Shown here piece by piece: positions 12,670 through 23,090 of a DNA stretch of 64,000 nucleotides. Source of the DNA: Hydra vulgaris (lineage: Eukaryota > Cnidaria > Hydrozoa > Anthoathecata > Hydridae); the NCBI RefSeq assembly GCF_038396675.1, contig NC_088931.1:7292501-7356500 (forward strand), in the 5' to 3' direction. The translations under genes were made by a program, and so were the position numbers. The notes under the pieces are model-generated. The model worked only from the letters and a program-made list of their open reading frames with translations. It did not search any database and was not told where the DNA came from. Each line of letters opens with the position of its first letter. Position 1 is the first letter of the stretch.

Positions 12670-12950
12670 TCACTTTGTTTCATTTCTGCTTCCAAAGCCT
12701 ATAAAGATAGCGCAAACAGTAGTAATAGCTCTCTAAGAAAAAGACAGAAATATTTATTGGAACAATTCAACCATACAGCTGGTAGTTCTCAGGACTCTAA
12801 AGTATGTCAAACAGCTGTAATGTTAAATGATGAAGCAAATAAAATTTTAAATAAAACCAATATTGGAAGAGTGGATTTAAATGCAGAAGAAATGGTTGCT
12901 TTAAAAGTTGATATGGGTATTCCTTGGAATAAATTGAAAACTATGGCTAG
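12670..12950 (+). CDS. N-RAG gene exon 2
   Basis: Acceptor TTTACAG before 12670 and donor GTAAAT from 12951. Open throughout: SSLRKRQKYLLEQFNHTAGS through GIPWNKLKTMA. Confidence 0.75.
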
Positions 12951-13072
12951 GTAAATACAAATATAATACCTAAAATACTTTTTGTAACTTCGTTTTTTAT
13001 TTGAAAACTTGTAGTTCATTTTTACAATTGTTTATAATTGCAAAACTTATTGCTTGTATATTAATATTGTAG

Positions 13073-13289
13073 GTGGTTAAATTCGAAAAATATTAAAACT
13101 GCTTCAAACAACAAACAAAGAGTTGTTGCAAAAGAATGGGCTGGAAATGATTTAGTTGTTTTAGATGGACCATTTACATTTCAAAATGAAAATAATAATG
13201 TTGTTTTTGAAATTAAACTAGCTCCTTGGGCTTATATCAACGACCTACCACAAAATATAGAAAACCTACTAAATCTTATGGAAAAGTAA
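13073..13289 (+). CDS. N-RAG gene exon 3
   Basis: Acceptor TTGTAG at 13067-13072. The split codon AG|G plus TGG continues the helix as RWLNSKNIKTASNNKQRVVA, with a stop TAA at 13287-13289. Confidence 0.7.
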
Positions 13290-13380
13290 TAACTCATTAA
13301 TTTGAGATATTTTTAGTAAACACTTAAATTTATAAATTACTAGAAAAATAAAAGTTAATCTTTATACTAGTTTGTATAAG

Positions 13381-13382
<2 letters not shown>

Positions 13383-13468
<86 letters not shown>
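13383..13468. repeat. (TA)n microsatellite
   Basis: About 85 bases of pure TA directly after the N-RAG 3' exon. Confidence 0.97.
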
Positions 13469-13471
<3 letters not shown>

Positions 13472-13474
13472 TTA

Positions 13475-13620
13475 ACAAACAAGACAAACTTTTTAATTAA
13501 TAAAACTATTTTATTAATTCTAAACAAAACAATACATGTTTCGACTATCAATAGTCATCTTCAGTTGAAGTTTAATTTTTAAATTTGTTTAAATACCTAT
13601 ATAGGTGATTTTTTCAATAC
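13475..13620 (-). mobile_element. Penelope-like element terminal fragment with hammerhead-like motif
   Basis: On the minus strand, 13564-13538 reads CTGAAGA, then a 13-base insert able to form GACTAT/ATAGTC, then CGAAAC. This is the hammerhead core (CUGANGA, stem II, GAAA). Flanking sequence resembles ends I recall from Penelope-like elements. No coding part is present. Confidence 0.5.
13538..13564 (-). ncRNA. Hammerhead ribozyme-like motif
   Basis: Conserved core CTGAAGA ... GAAAC with a 6-bp stem II (GACTAT/ATAGTC) and a 2-base loop. Position 7 of the hammerhead core tolerates any base, so A instead of U there is acceptable. Stems I and III were not resolved, so activity is unknown. Confidence 0.5.
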
Positions 13621-13771
13621 CAATACAAAATGTAATTATCTGTGTACAAACTATTAATTTAATTACAAAAATACAACAAAAACTATTATAAGAATAACAA
13701 GTCATACTAAAAAAAACAAATAGAAAGTGACGAAAGAACAGGTTAATAAAAAAATACATAGAAAGTAATAA

Positions 13772-13893
13772 CTAAACAGAAAGTGTCAATTGGACATGGT
13801 TGACCTGTTTGTTTATACTAGGTTTTAACCATTCTATTTTAACATGGTATGAACAAACAGGACAACCATGTCCAATTGACACTTTCTGTTTAG
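13772..13893. repeat. Foldback, 42-bp arms
   Basis: Arms 13772-13813 and 13852-13893 pair at 41 of 42 positions around a 38-base loop. It abuts the largest TA tract of the window. Confidence 0.93.
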
Positions 13894-13925
13894 AAAGATA
13901 TATAGACACACGAGGCAATATTATA

Positions 13926-14395
<470 letters not shown>

Positions 14396-14449
14396 ATATA
14401 AATAAATGTTTTAGTTAAATGGTTACTCTATATAAAAAAAATACATTTT

Positions 14450-15958
14450 GCATATATTCAATCTTTCGTTAAAACAAGGAATCTTTACAGAGAAACTTAA
14501 AATTGCAAGGGTAATACCAGTTTTTAAGTATGGAGATAATACTAATATCTCTAATTACAGGTCTATTTCCACTCTTGTTTTTCAAAAATACTAGAGTACG
14601 TTAGGTACAATAGATTATACTCATTTTTAGATAAAAAATAATGTCCTCTACAATAAATAATTTGGGTTTAAAACAGGTTACTCAACTGATCACCTTATTT
14701 TTTATCTTATTTATGTGATTTTTCAAGGTTTTGACAAAACAAAGTATACTTTAGGTGTTTTTATAGATCTTAGCAAAGTATTTGACACTGTTGATCATTG
14801 TATTATACTTAAAAAATTAGAAGTCTACGAAATAAAAAAAAATAATATAGCTTATTTTAAAAGCTACTTATCTAATAGAAAACAATATGTTTCATTAAAC
14901 AGTGAAAAAACAATTTGACAATTAATTGCGGCATTCTTTAAAACATTCTTCATATTGGGACTACTTTTATTTTTAGTTATTGATTTAACCAATGCTTCTG
15001 ATATTCTAGATTCTTATTTGCAGATGATATTATTGATTTAACCAATGCTTCTAATATTCTAGATTCTTATTTGCAGATGATATTATTGATTTAACAAATG
15101 CTTCTAATATTCTAGATTCTTATTTGCAGATGATATTATTGATTTAACCAATGCTTCTAATATTCTAGATTCTTATTTGCAGATGATATTATTGATTCAA
15201 CCAATGCTTCTAATATTCTAGATTCTTATTTGCAGATGATATTATTGATTTAACCAATGCTTCTAATATTCTAGATTCTTATTTGCAGATGATATTATTG
15301 ATTTAACCAATGCTTCTAATATTCTAGATTCTTATTTGCAGATGATATTATTGATTTAACCAATGCTTCTAATATTCTAGATTCTTATTTGCAGATGATA
15401 CAAGTTTTATTTTATTCTCACTGTGATACAAAAACATTGTTTAAAATGGTCAACATTGAACATCTAAAATTAACTGAATGGGGCAACGTAAATCAACTGT
15501 CTATTAATTTAACTTAAACAAAGTACACTTTTTTTCATCGTCTTTATAAAAGAGATAAAATTATTTCAACACTCAATGCTTCTTATCGAAGATCACAACG
15601 TAAAAAGAGAATGCTCAATGAAACTTTTTGGTGTAATTCTTGATGAAAGCATAACTTGGAAAAATCACATAAGCATGATATTAAAAAATTTTCTAAAAAT
15701 ACATATCAGATAGGCTTAACCATCGATTATGCTTAATCATCAATTATGCTTAAAACACATATATTTCTCATTTATTAATTCTTCCCCTAATTATGCAAAT
15801 ATTGATTGGCTCAGCTCCAATTTAAACTTAGACAAAGTAACTATTAAATAAACAAAAACATGCAGTTAGATTATTATCAAATGTGCATGACTCTCAAATT
15901 CAAAACATTTGTTTAACAAACTGAATATACTAAATGCTTACCAAATAAACATAAATTA
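14450..15958 (+). mobile_element. LINE reverse transcriptase relic with tandemly repeated active-site segment
   Basis: Across several frames the plus strand reads a CR1/jockey-type RT: KLKIARVIPVFKYGDN and NYRSIS (14,490-14,570), FGFKTGYSTDH (14,665-14,695), LGVFIDLSKVFDTVDHCI (14,750-14,805, palm motif A with one A-to-V change), then FKSYLSNRKQYVSLNSEKTI. The QGSILGP block is decayed. After the 53-bp repeat array come remnants of the thumb (KQKHAVRLLSNVHDSQIQNI at about 15,850). Many stops and frameshifts; no endonuclease is seen upstream, only the TA tract. Confidence 0.85.
14980..15400. repeat. 53-bp tandem repeat, about eight copies, within a LINE RT
   Basis: Units start at 14980, 15033, 15086, 15139, 15192, 15245, 15298 and 15351. 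Each runs TTGATTTAACCAATGCTTCT through TTGCAGATGATATTA. They differ by single bases only. The unit covers the RT segment ending at the catalytic FADD codons (TTTGCAGATGATA). Because 53 is not a multiple of three, the array shifts the frame in each copy. Confidence 0.97.
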
Positions 15959-15979
15959 ATGACATCGCATTTTAAATTT

Positions 15980-16146
<167 letters not shown>

Positions 16147-16359
16147 GGTGATGACGTTTTTACAATCTTATTTTCCTGTATCATTATTTGATGAGCTTTT
16201 ATTAAAAACTAAATAAATAAAATCTTACTTTCAAGGTAATTTGATAAAAAAATGTCACGCACAAAATGACTTAAAATTTTTTATTTATTAAATTTTTGGC
16301 CTAATTTTTGAGGTACCTTTAAGCAATTACAAAATTAAAAGCAAGCTTCAGAGTCATAT

Positions 16360-17760
16360 GTATGCAACATTTTATAGGGTCATCAAACACACAAGGAATT
16401 CAGTTATTTACAATAATGATATTGAACAGGATGAATCTTAGTGCGGCAGGAGTCATACAAGTCTTGGAAAACTTCAATCGCACGCTCACAGCACTGGTTG
16501 CTTCGGTCGTTGTTGATCGGAGATTTGTATGTTTTCCAGTAGTTTTGCAAGCATCTGAGATCTTTTGAATAGTCATTTAGCACTACAGATAGTTCATCAA
16601 AATCTTCAGCGCGGAAGCCACGAATAGGATTTTTACGCAGCCTGTTACGGGTTTCAGGCATCAGAATAAATGCAGGAAGAGCTATAATGGTTTGACAGTT
16701 CCAGCGTGCATTGCTGATATTTGAGACTACTCATTTGCAAATCTCATTCAACTCAGTGTGGTGACGGATGACACATGTGAGATGGTAAAGAAACTTCATA
16801 TCGTCTCTCAAGTCGCTTGTTTCCTTAATCTCATTTTTACCGTTGCTGAAGGCTGATTTTAATTTATCATAATTGCACATCAAATTCTTCACAAAGAAGT
16901 ACTCAATGTTTGGTGATTTATTCAATCATTGGTCATCAAAATTGAACTTATCGTACTTGGCAATGAGAAGAATACAATCCGCACATGGTGTTGAAAACTC
17001 ATGAACTTGGGTTTGTGTTAACCTTACTCCTCAAACATTTGGTGCTGCCAAACAACAACGCCTTTCTTCTTGCTTTTATTTACAGTTGATGTATCGTTAA
17101 AAAGACTTCATAATGCGTTAGAGGAATTCATCCTACAGGTTGAATTCCTCTAACGCATAGCGAGTTTCTTCTGCAATTGTTTGAGCTTTCCCATCTTTCA
17201 ATTTAAGCGCAGGGGCATTTCAACGTCCTCGCCAGAAAACTGGCGGCATACCTTTGCTACTCCGTGGGAAGACAGCTTCAAGATTGTAACAAGGTGTCTT
17301 GGTGTTGGTTTATGCTTCTTTTTGTTCGTTGATGTTGCAATTTCATCATCTTTAGAAGTGTATTCGTATGAGTTGGAGTCCATGCTATTTTCAAACTAAT
17401 CAGGAGGCGCTGAGCTGGTAACTGTGACCAATGTCGCTTTGATTACTTTCTTTGGATAAGTGAATGGTTTTGGCACTAGCAGATTTGCCAGTAAAATAAC
17501 CAACCTGGTCTTTGCACTTAATTTGCAGTTTATTCAGGTTCTCATTCTCTTTGGAAAACAGTTCATTCAATGCACTAAAGTTTTTCTTTCTGCAGCGCTC
17601 GTAGTTTTTCAAAAGTTTTGATAATTTTGCACAAATGACTTGATCATGAGGAAAGTTCCATGCTCCATTGGGCTTTAAGCTCAACAAAAATCTAGCGCAT
17701 CCAACTCCTTTCACTCAAGGATGCTTCGTATATTGCCACTTTGCCTCTTTATGATGGCTC
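16360..17760 (-). pseudogene. Unrecognised minus-strand coding relic
   Basis: Four minus-strand open pieces lie in order: 17714-17400, 17383-17198, 16925-16731 and 16661-16404. They look like fragments of one protein broken by stops and frameshifts. The first reads ARFLLSLKPNGAWNFPHDQV and LSKLLKNYERCRKKNFSALN. The second has an RHLVTILKLSSHG segment. The third has FVKNLMCNYDKLKSAFSNG. The last reads MPETRNRLRKNPIRGFRAED and ends with SNQCCERAIEVFQDLYDSCR. The balanced composition and predicted helices suggest a real former gene, probably repeat-borne. I do not recognise the family; cysteines and histidines do not form an obvious finger. A hairpin at 17113-17158 lies inside it. Confidence 0.45.
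17113..17158. repeat. Perfect hairpin, 18-bp arms, 10-base loop
   Basis: ATGCGTTAGAGGAATTCA (17113-17130) is perfectly complementary to 17141-17158. Confidence 0.93.
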
Positions 17761-18676
17761 TTGAAACTAGATTAAGTTCTTTATCCAAGTTTCTTACTTC
17801 TTCTTAGTGTTAAAAGAGTTCTTTTTAAACGACATGTTACATTCTACTCACCAACTTAAACAGAAAAGGCCTAAATGTAAATATTAAACACGCAACAAAT
17901 TATAAAAACTGTTAATGAGTTTTCATATATTTTATTTAAAAACAAGCAATTTAAAATTATAGAAAATAAAAAAAGTATTAATTAAATATTATATGCACAG
18001 TTATATGTTTGTATATAAAGCACAAATATAAATGTAGCTCACCAAATAATACAAGATCTCTTTCAATTAGGCAATAATAGTGTTGACACAAAATTAAGCT
18101 AATTTAAACATAAATATTTGCTTTGAACACCTCACTTGTATATCAGTTTATACCACACTGCAAAATAGCTAATGAAAATTTTACAAGTCTGCAAGAGCTT
18201 CTTGAATGCATAACGTTATACAATATTCTGGAAAATTCCAAACAATTCTCTCTGGGCAGTACCACAAGGTTTTTAGGGGGGTTCGTTTTTGTAAAACGAA
18301 GTAATTTAGAGTAATAAAATATTTTGCAAGTTTTTTATAACAAAATTTGCGTGAAACAAAGACCATTTGGTACAAAAAGGGGGGTCGATTGCACCCAAAG
18401 ACTCCCCCAGGGTACGAGCCTGTCTCTATAATAATATGTAGTATATAAATTATTTTACAAGTTGGTTTAATAATTTATATTATGTATAAATATTATTGAA
18501 ACAAATATATATTACGCTAAAATGGTCTATATTACATTTCAATTTGGTTTGTGCGTGACCTTTTTCAATATTTTATTGGAATATAGGTCATTTAAGTCAA
18601 TAATAGGCAAAAGTTCATCCGTTCCTGTTACAGAAATGATTTTTAAGGATAAAAGTTAAAAAGTCGTCATCCTAAT
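17761..18676. other. AT-rich spacer, no recognised gene
   Basis: No coding match in either strand. Two short overlapping frames at 18123-18375 have no recognisable content. A GC-richer patch (about 18275-18420) contains GGGGGGTTCGTTTTG and CCCCCAGGGTACGAGCC but no clear structure. Confidence 0.4.
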
Positions 18677-18680
18677 ATAT

Positions 18681-18768
<88 letters not shown>

Positions 18769-18770
18769 AA
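18677..18770. repeat. (TA)n microsatellite
   Basis: About 95 bases of TA alternation just upstream of LINE ORF1. Confidence 0.97.
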
Positions 18771-18899
18771 CAGAGTAAATATGCGAAATATTAAAAAGAC
18801 TTAAACGATGTGAAAGAAAGCATAGTAAAGGAAGAATTAACACAAATAAGGAAGAAATATGATCTTGAAATTAAAATATAAATAAAAAAAGTACTGACT

Positions 18900-19308
18900 T
18901 AGAAAACCGGTCTCGTCGTAACAACGTTAGAGTTGATGGTCTGAAGGATTCACCAGGAGAAAGTTGAAGTGATTGTGAAAAACTGTGAAAATAATATATA
19001 CAAACAACCTTAAAATTTCACCTGAAATTATTGCGGAACGAGCGCATCGAATTGGATCGTATAAAAAAGACAAAACACCAAGAACTATCGGAGTGAAAAT
19101 TTTAAGCTACCAAGATAAAATTAAAATTTTAAGTTCACTTAAAAACCTAAAAGGAAGTGGAATATATATAAATGAAGATTTTGCTAAAGAGACGATGGAA
19201 GAGAGAAAGAAACGTTGGGAAAAAGTTAAAAATCTTTGCAACCAAGGTAAATACGCAACAATTAAATTTAATAAAGTTTTTTTGTCGCAAATAATAAACA
19301 AAAGCTAA
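18900..19308 (+). pseudogene. LINE ORF1 protein (L1-ORF1/transposase_22-like RNA-binding)
   Basis: The frame reads ENRSRRNNVRVDGLKDSPGE at 18,900-18,960, then after a stop and shift continues at 18,985 with PEIIAERAHRIGSYKKDKTP, RTIGVKILSYQDKIKILSSL and GIYINEDFAKETMEERKKRW. The ENRSRRNN motif, the RAHRIG motif and the basic C-terminal helix are the signature of L1-type ORF1 RNA-binding chaperones, which coat LINE RNA. The upstream coiled-coil part is not recognisable. Confidence 0.75.
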
Positions 19309-19760
19309 AAAATTTACAGGTGCCCATCTGTTACAGACCACCTGAAGGTAATATAAAAAACTTTTCAAATTACCTAAAACAAATATTTCTAAAAAATAAC
19401 AAAGAGCACAAAATATTATTCTGTATTGGAGACATAAATATAAACTGTCTACAGTACAATGAAGATGCTATTACCAAAACTTTTTTTGACATATATTTCA
19501 ACACTACATCTTTCCTATAATAAACCAACCAACCCAGGTAACATTAAAATCAATCACTACAATAGACAACATATTGACTAATTCATTTTATGATTCTTCA
19601 TTAAAAGCAGCTGTAATCAAAACGGATACATCCGATCACTTTTCGATATACTTTTCCTTTTTTTTGATGCAAAAAATAATAATTCTAAAATCAAAGTCTA
19701 TAAACGAAAAATTATTAATTTTATTATTCAACAGTTTAAAGACTCACTATCAGCAGTGAG
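19309..19760 (+). pseudogene. LINE endonuclease, C-terminal half
   Basis: The frames give VPICYRPPEGNIKNFSNYLK, then FCIGDININCLQYN (GDxN catalytic motif of EEP nucleases) and TDTSDHFSIYFSF (the SDH motif). The N-terminal catalytic E-containing half is absent, since ORF1 residues lie directly before it, so an internal deletion is likely. Confidence 0.75.
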
Positions 19761-21010
19761 ATGGGACAGCATTTACCAAGAATGCAACCTTGGACATACC
19801 AACTCCGCTTATAATGAAGTTATAGAAATATTCTTAAAGCACTATGATAATCCCTTCCCAATTAGAGAACAAGAATTAAAAGTAAAATACTTACAATGTC
19901 TATGGATTACTAGAGGTATAAAAAAATCTTCAAAAAAAAAAAATCAACATCAAGTATTTAAAAAATAAAAATGAAAAAAATCTAAATACTTACAAACAAT
20001 ACAAAAATTTATTTGAAAAAATAAAAAAAAGTTCGAAGAAAAATTACTACTCGAACCAAATAAAAAATGCAACTGGTTACATTAAAAAATATATGGAATA
20101 CTATAAAAGAAATATTTGGGAACAAAAAAGTTAAATCAAATAGTTTACCAACTCAAATCGTCATAGACAATATAGAGTACAGTGACAAAAATACGATTGC
20201 TGAAAAATTTAACGAATTTTTTGCTAACATTGGCCCTAATATTGCCTCAAAAATTAAGTCTCCTAATAACTCATTCAAGTCATACCTAAGTGATGCCCAG
20301 AGCGAACTAAAATACAAAGAACTGAACTATCAAGAACTTAATGTTGCTCTAAATTCTTTAAAATTGAATAAAACTCCAGGTATAGATAATGTCTGTAATA
20401 GGGTGGCAAATGTCTTTACAACGATAATGAAACCTATATTTGAAATATTTAAGCCTTCGATCAAAATAGTGGTTGTACCGGACAAGTTAAAAGTAGCTAA
20501 AGTAGTACCAACATTTAAAACAGTTGAATCTTTAATTAACATTAGTAAATAAAGTTATTTAATTAATAACTATAGACCTATCTTGATACTCCCTACCTTT
20601 TCTAAGCTTCTTGACCGAGTAATCTATAACAGATTGTATGAGTATTTAATATAAAATAAAATCCTAAATAAAAAGCAATTTGGTTTCCAAAAACAATATT
20701 TAACTGAACACGCAATCCTAGATCTAGTTAACAATATAAGTGATTCTTTGATAAAAAAATACTATATGTTCTATGCATCTTTATAGACCGGTCAAAAGCG
20801 TTTGATACTATAAATCATAATATCTTACTTAAAAAAATGGAAAGACTGGTTCAAAAACTATCTAAGCAACAGACAAAAATGTGTTTTTTCACATAATTAT
20901 AAACAATCAAAATTACTAATAGTTGAGTGCGGTGTCCCCCAAGATTCGACTCTTGGACCCTTTCTGTTTCTGCAAATGACACAAACTTATTTTATTCCTC
21001 AAACTCAATC
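19760..21010 (+). pseudogene. LINE reverse transcriptase, fingers and palm, degraded
   Basis: Recognisable blocks are ELNVALNSLKLNKTPGIDNV (20,330), ILPTFSKLLDRVIYNRLYEY (20,585), KQFGFQKQYLTEHAILDLVN (20,675), then a SKAFDT palm motif A read in a shifted frame (20,795) and VECGVPQDSTLGP (20,925; the usual QGS is QDS). The FADD segment that should follow is missing. Several stops lie between blocks. Confidence 0.8.
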
Positions 21011-21104
21011 AAAGACCTATATGAATGTATGAACAAAAAGCTTAAATGATTAAATATATAGTTTAAGTTAAATAAGTTATCAATAACTACACAAGAAACA
21101 AAAT

Positions 21105-21161
21105 ACATACATACATACGTACATACATACATACATACATGCATGCATACTTTCATTCATT

Positions 21162-21193
<32 letters not shown>

Positions 21194-21437
21194 CCTACAT
21201 ACATACATACATACATACATACATACATACATACATACATACATACATACATACATACATACATACATACATACATACATACATACATACATACATACAT
21301 ACATACATACATACATACATACATACATACATACATACATACATACATACATACATACATACATACATACATACATACATACATACATACATACATACAT
21401 ACATACATACATACACACACATACATACATACATACA
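21105..21437. repeat. (ATAC)n tetranucleotide microsatellite inside the LINE
   Basis: More than 300 bases of nearly perfect CATA repeats with rare CACA and TATA variants. Open frames on both strands (YIHT, YVCM) are artefacts. It sits where RT palm motif C would be. Confidence 0.98.
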
Positions 21438-21890
21438 TATTGCTTCATTCCAAAAAACCAAAAAAATATTATAATAACTATCCTTCCCTCACTAATAATA
21501 GATAATGTAAACATTGAAAGAACAGAAACAACTAAATTTCTTGGGATACTTATTGACGAAAACATATCATGGAGAGCCCATATAAGTACAACAAACACCA
21601 AAATTTTTTAAAAATATTGGGATACTCTACAAAGTTAAACCTATGTTGTCCCAACATAATCTTAAGTCACTTTATTTTTCTTATATCCAAAGTTATCTTA
21701 CGTACGCTAATATTACATGGGCAAGTAGACACAAATCCAAATTGAGTACTATTTATATAAGTCAAAAACATGCATTTAGCTTATAATAAAAATAAACTCA
21801 CCCATGCTGAACCCTTGCTAAAAACCTTGAATGCACTAAATGTTTACCAAATCAACATCTACCAAAATGTGCTATTTGTGCTTAAATACA

Positions 21891-21944
21891 TTTGAAAGGA
21901 GTTATCTAAAAAATGGTCGCATTTTTTAGATAACTCCTTTCAAA
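21891..21944. repeat. Perfect hairpin, 25-bp arms, 4-base loop, created inside a LINE 3' end
   Basis: Arms 21891-21915 and 21920-21944 are perfect complements with loop GTCG. The other LINE copy (6181-6240) has the right-arm sequence but not the left, so the left arm is the newer inverted copy. Confidence 0.97.
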
Positions 21945-22555
21945 CTTTAATAAACTCTAGTAAACTCTAATAGAATATAACAAACTCTAGTAAACTGATA
22001 GAATATAACAAGAGCAAAAGGCAACTTCACACTCCCTTAAAGAACAACAAAGTTCTCACGGTTTTCTATTTCCTACCAAGGTCCGTTCCTATATAAAACA
22101 AAATAATATCCAAAAATATGGAACTTAAATTATTAACAAAATTTATACTAAAATATTTATGTGTATCATTGACTGTATATTGTTTAACCACTTTTGACGA
22201 TACATAAAAATGAAATTGACTTTATTTAACCATTTAAAGAGGCACTCGATGATAAGTCTTGACAGACTTCTACGAGTTTTCCTTTACAACAAAATGTGTA
22301 TATCTGAAGTAACAAAAAATTTCTTGCCTTTTTTTTTCTTTTCTTATTTTTATTATTTTATTTTTAAAAAAATACTGATAGTTTTTATGATAAAAAACAC
22401 TATTAATTTATACTATACTTAGTTATACTTGTTAAACCACTTTTTATTATGCTATGTTATACGTGGTATTATTGTATTATATTTTTTACGTTGCATTATA
22501 TTATGTCATATAGTTGTAACGTAATGATGTGTAAATTTATTGAAGTTGTAAAAAA

Positions 22556-22866
<311 letters not shown>

Positions 22867-22910
22867 TTTACAATTTTAATACATTTGACCTTAATGCCCA
22901 AAATAATCAC

Positions 22911-23090
22911 TCAGTCGATTTAGCAGCACTCTGCAAAAACATGTACACAGCCTGTCAAACATGTACACAGACTATCAAACAGCCTGACTGCAAGTCAAGA
23001 ACGACAAGTACATACATCGACTATCAAACAGCCTAACTGCAAGTCAGGCTATTTGATAGCCGATGTATATACTTGTCGTTCTCTATAAAA
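22911..23090. repeat. Diverged minisatellite and inverted repeat related to the 42-bp repeat at 35.0 kb
   Basis: It begins CAGTCGATTTAGCAGCACTC, matching the 42-bp unit at 34978-35172. It then holds direct repeats (ACATGTACACAG twice; ACTATCAAACAGCCT twice) and an inverted repeat with arms 22998-23034 and 23046-23082 (34 of 37 paired). Confidence 0.8.

Larger units (their letters stand above)
11534..13289 (+). pseudogene. RAG1 N-terminal-like (N-RAG) gene: zinc motifs, RING finger and conserved C-terminal domain, three exons
   Basis: Exons 11534-12421, 12670-12950 and 13073-13289 join in frame (CCTAGG|GTAAGA ... TTTACAG|TCA; GCTAG|GTAAAT ... TTGTAG|GTGG), giving 462 codons. Exon 1 carries three in-frame stops: 11885-11887, 12134-12136 and 12329-12331. 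Residues 10-60 read CRICRNLL ... YKAFRINVSEDSQCIHPEKM and CMKCY, matching the zinc-binding N-terminus of RAG1 (CRIC, VFRID, IHP, CxxC). Then comes a C3HC4 RING (CKICGEVM ... CQHSFCSLC ... CPLC) and a further zinc motif (CKICDKKV ... HDC), again the RAG1 order. Exons 2-3 encode a domain I recall from mobile-element proteins (LKVDMGIPWNKLKTMARWL). No RAG1 catalytic core is present. A possible donor (GAAAA|GTAATA) overlaps the final codons, so more exons may be lost or displaced by the following TA repeat. Confidence 0.8.
18780..22552 (+). mobile_element. Near-full-length but broken LINE (ORF1, endonuclease, RT, 3' UTR)
   Basis: In order on the plus strand are an ORF1-type protein (18,900-19,308), half an endonuclease (19,309-19,760), RT fingers and palm (19,760-21,010), a (CATA)n microsatellite interrupting the RT (21,105-21,437), the RT C-terminus (21,500-21,950) and a 3' UTR ending in GTGTAAATTTATTGAAGTTG and A-rich DNA at 22,552. 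Its last 930 bases match the truncated copy at 5,930-6,775. Many stops and frameshifts make it dead. Confidence 0.85.

Noticed and set aside
11534..13289. A full RAG1/RAG2 or Transib recombinase locus
   Set aside because: No RAG1 core, Transib DDE domain or RAG2 kelch repeats are visible nearby. Only the N-terminal type module is present.
21139..21601. Open frames of 88-146 codons over the CATA repeat on both strands
   Set aside because: A tetranucleotide repeat translates to a four-residue repeat in every frame. It interrupts a LINE.
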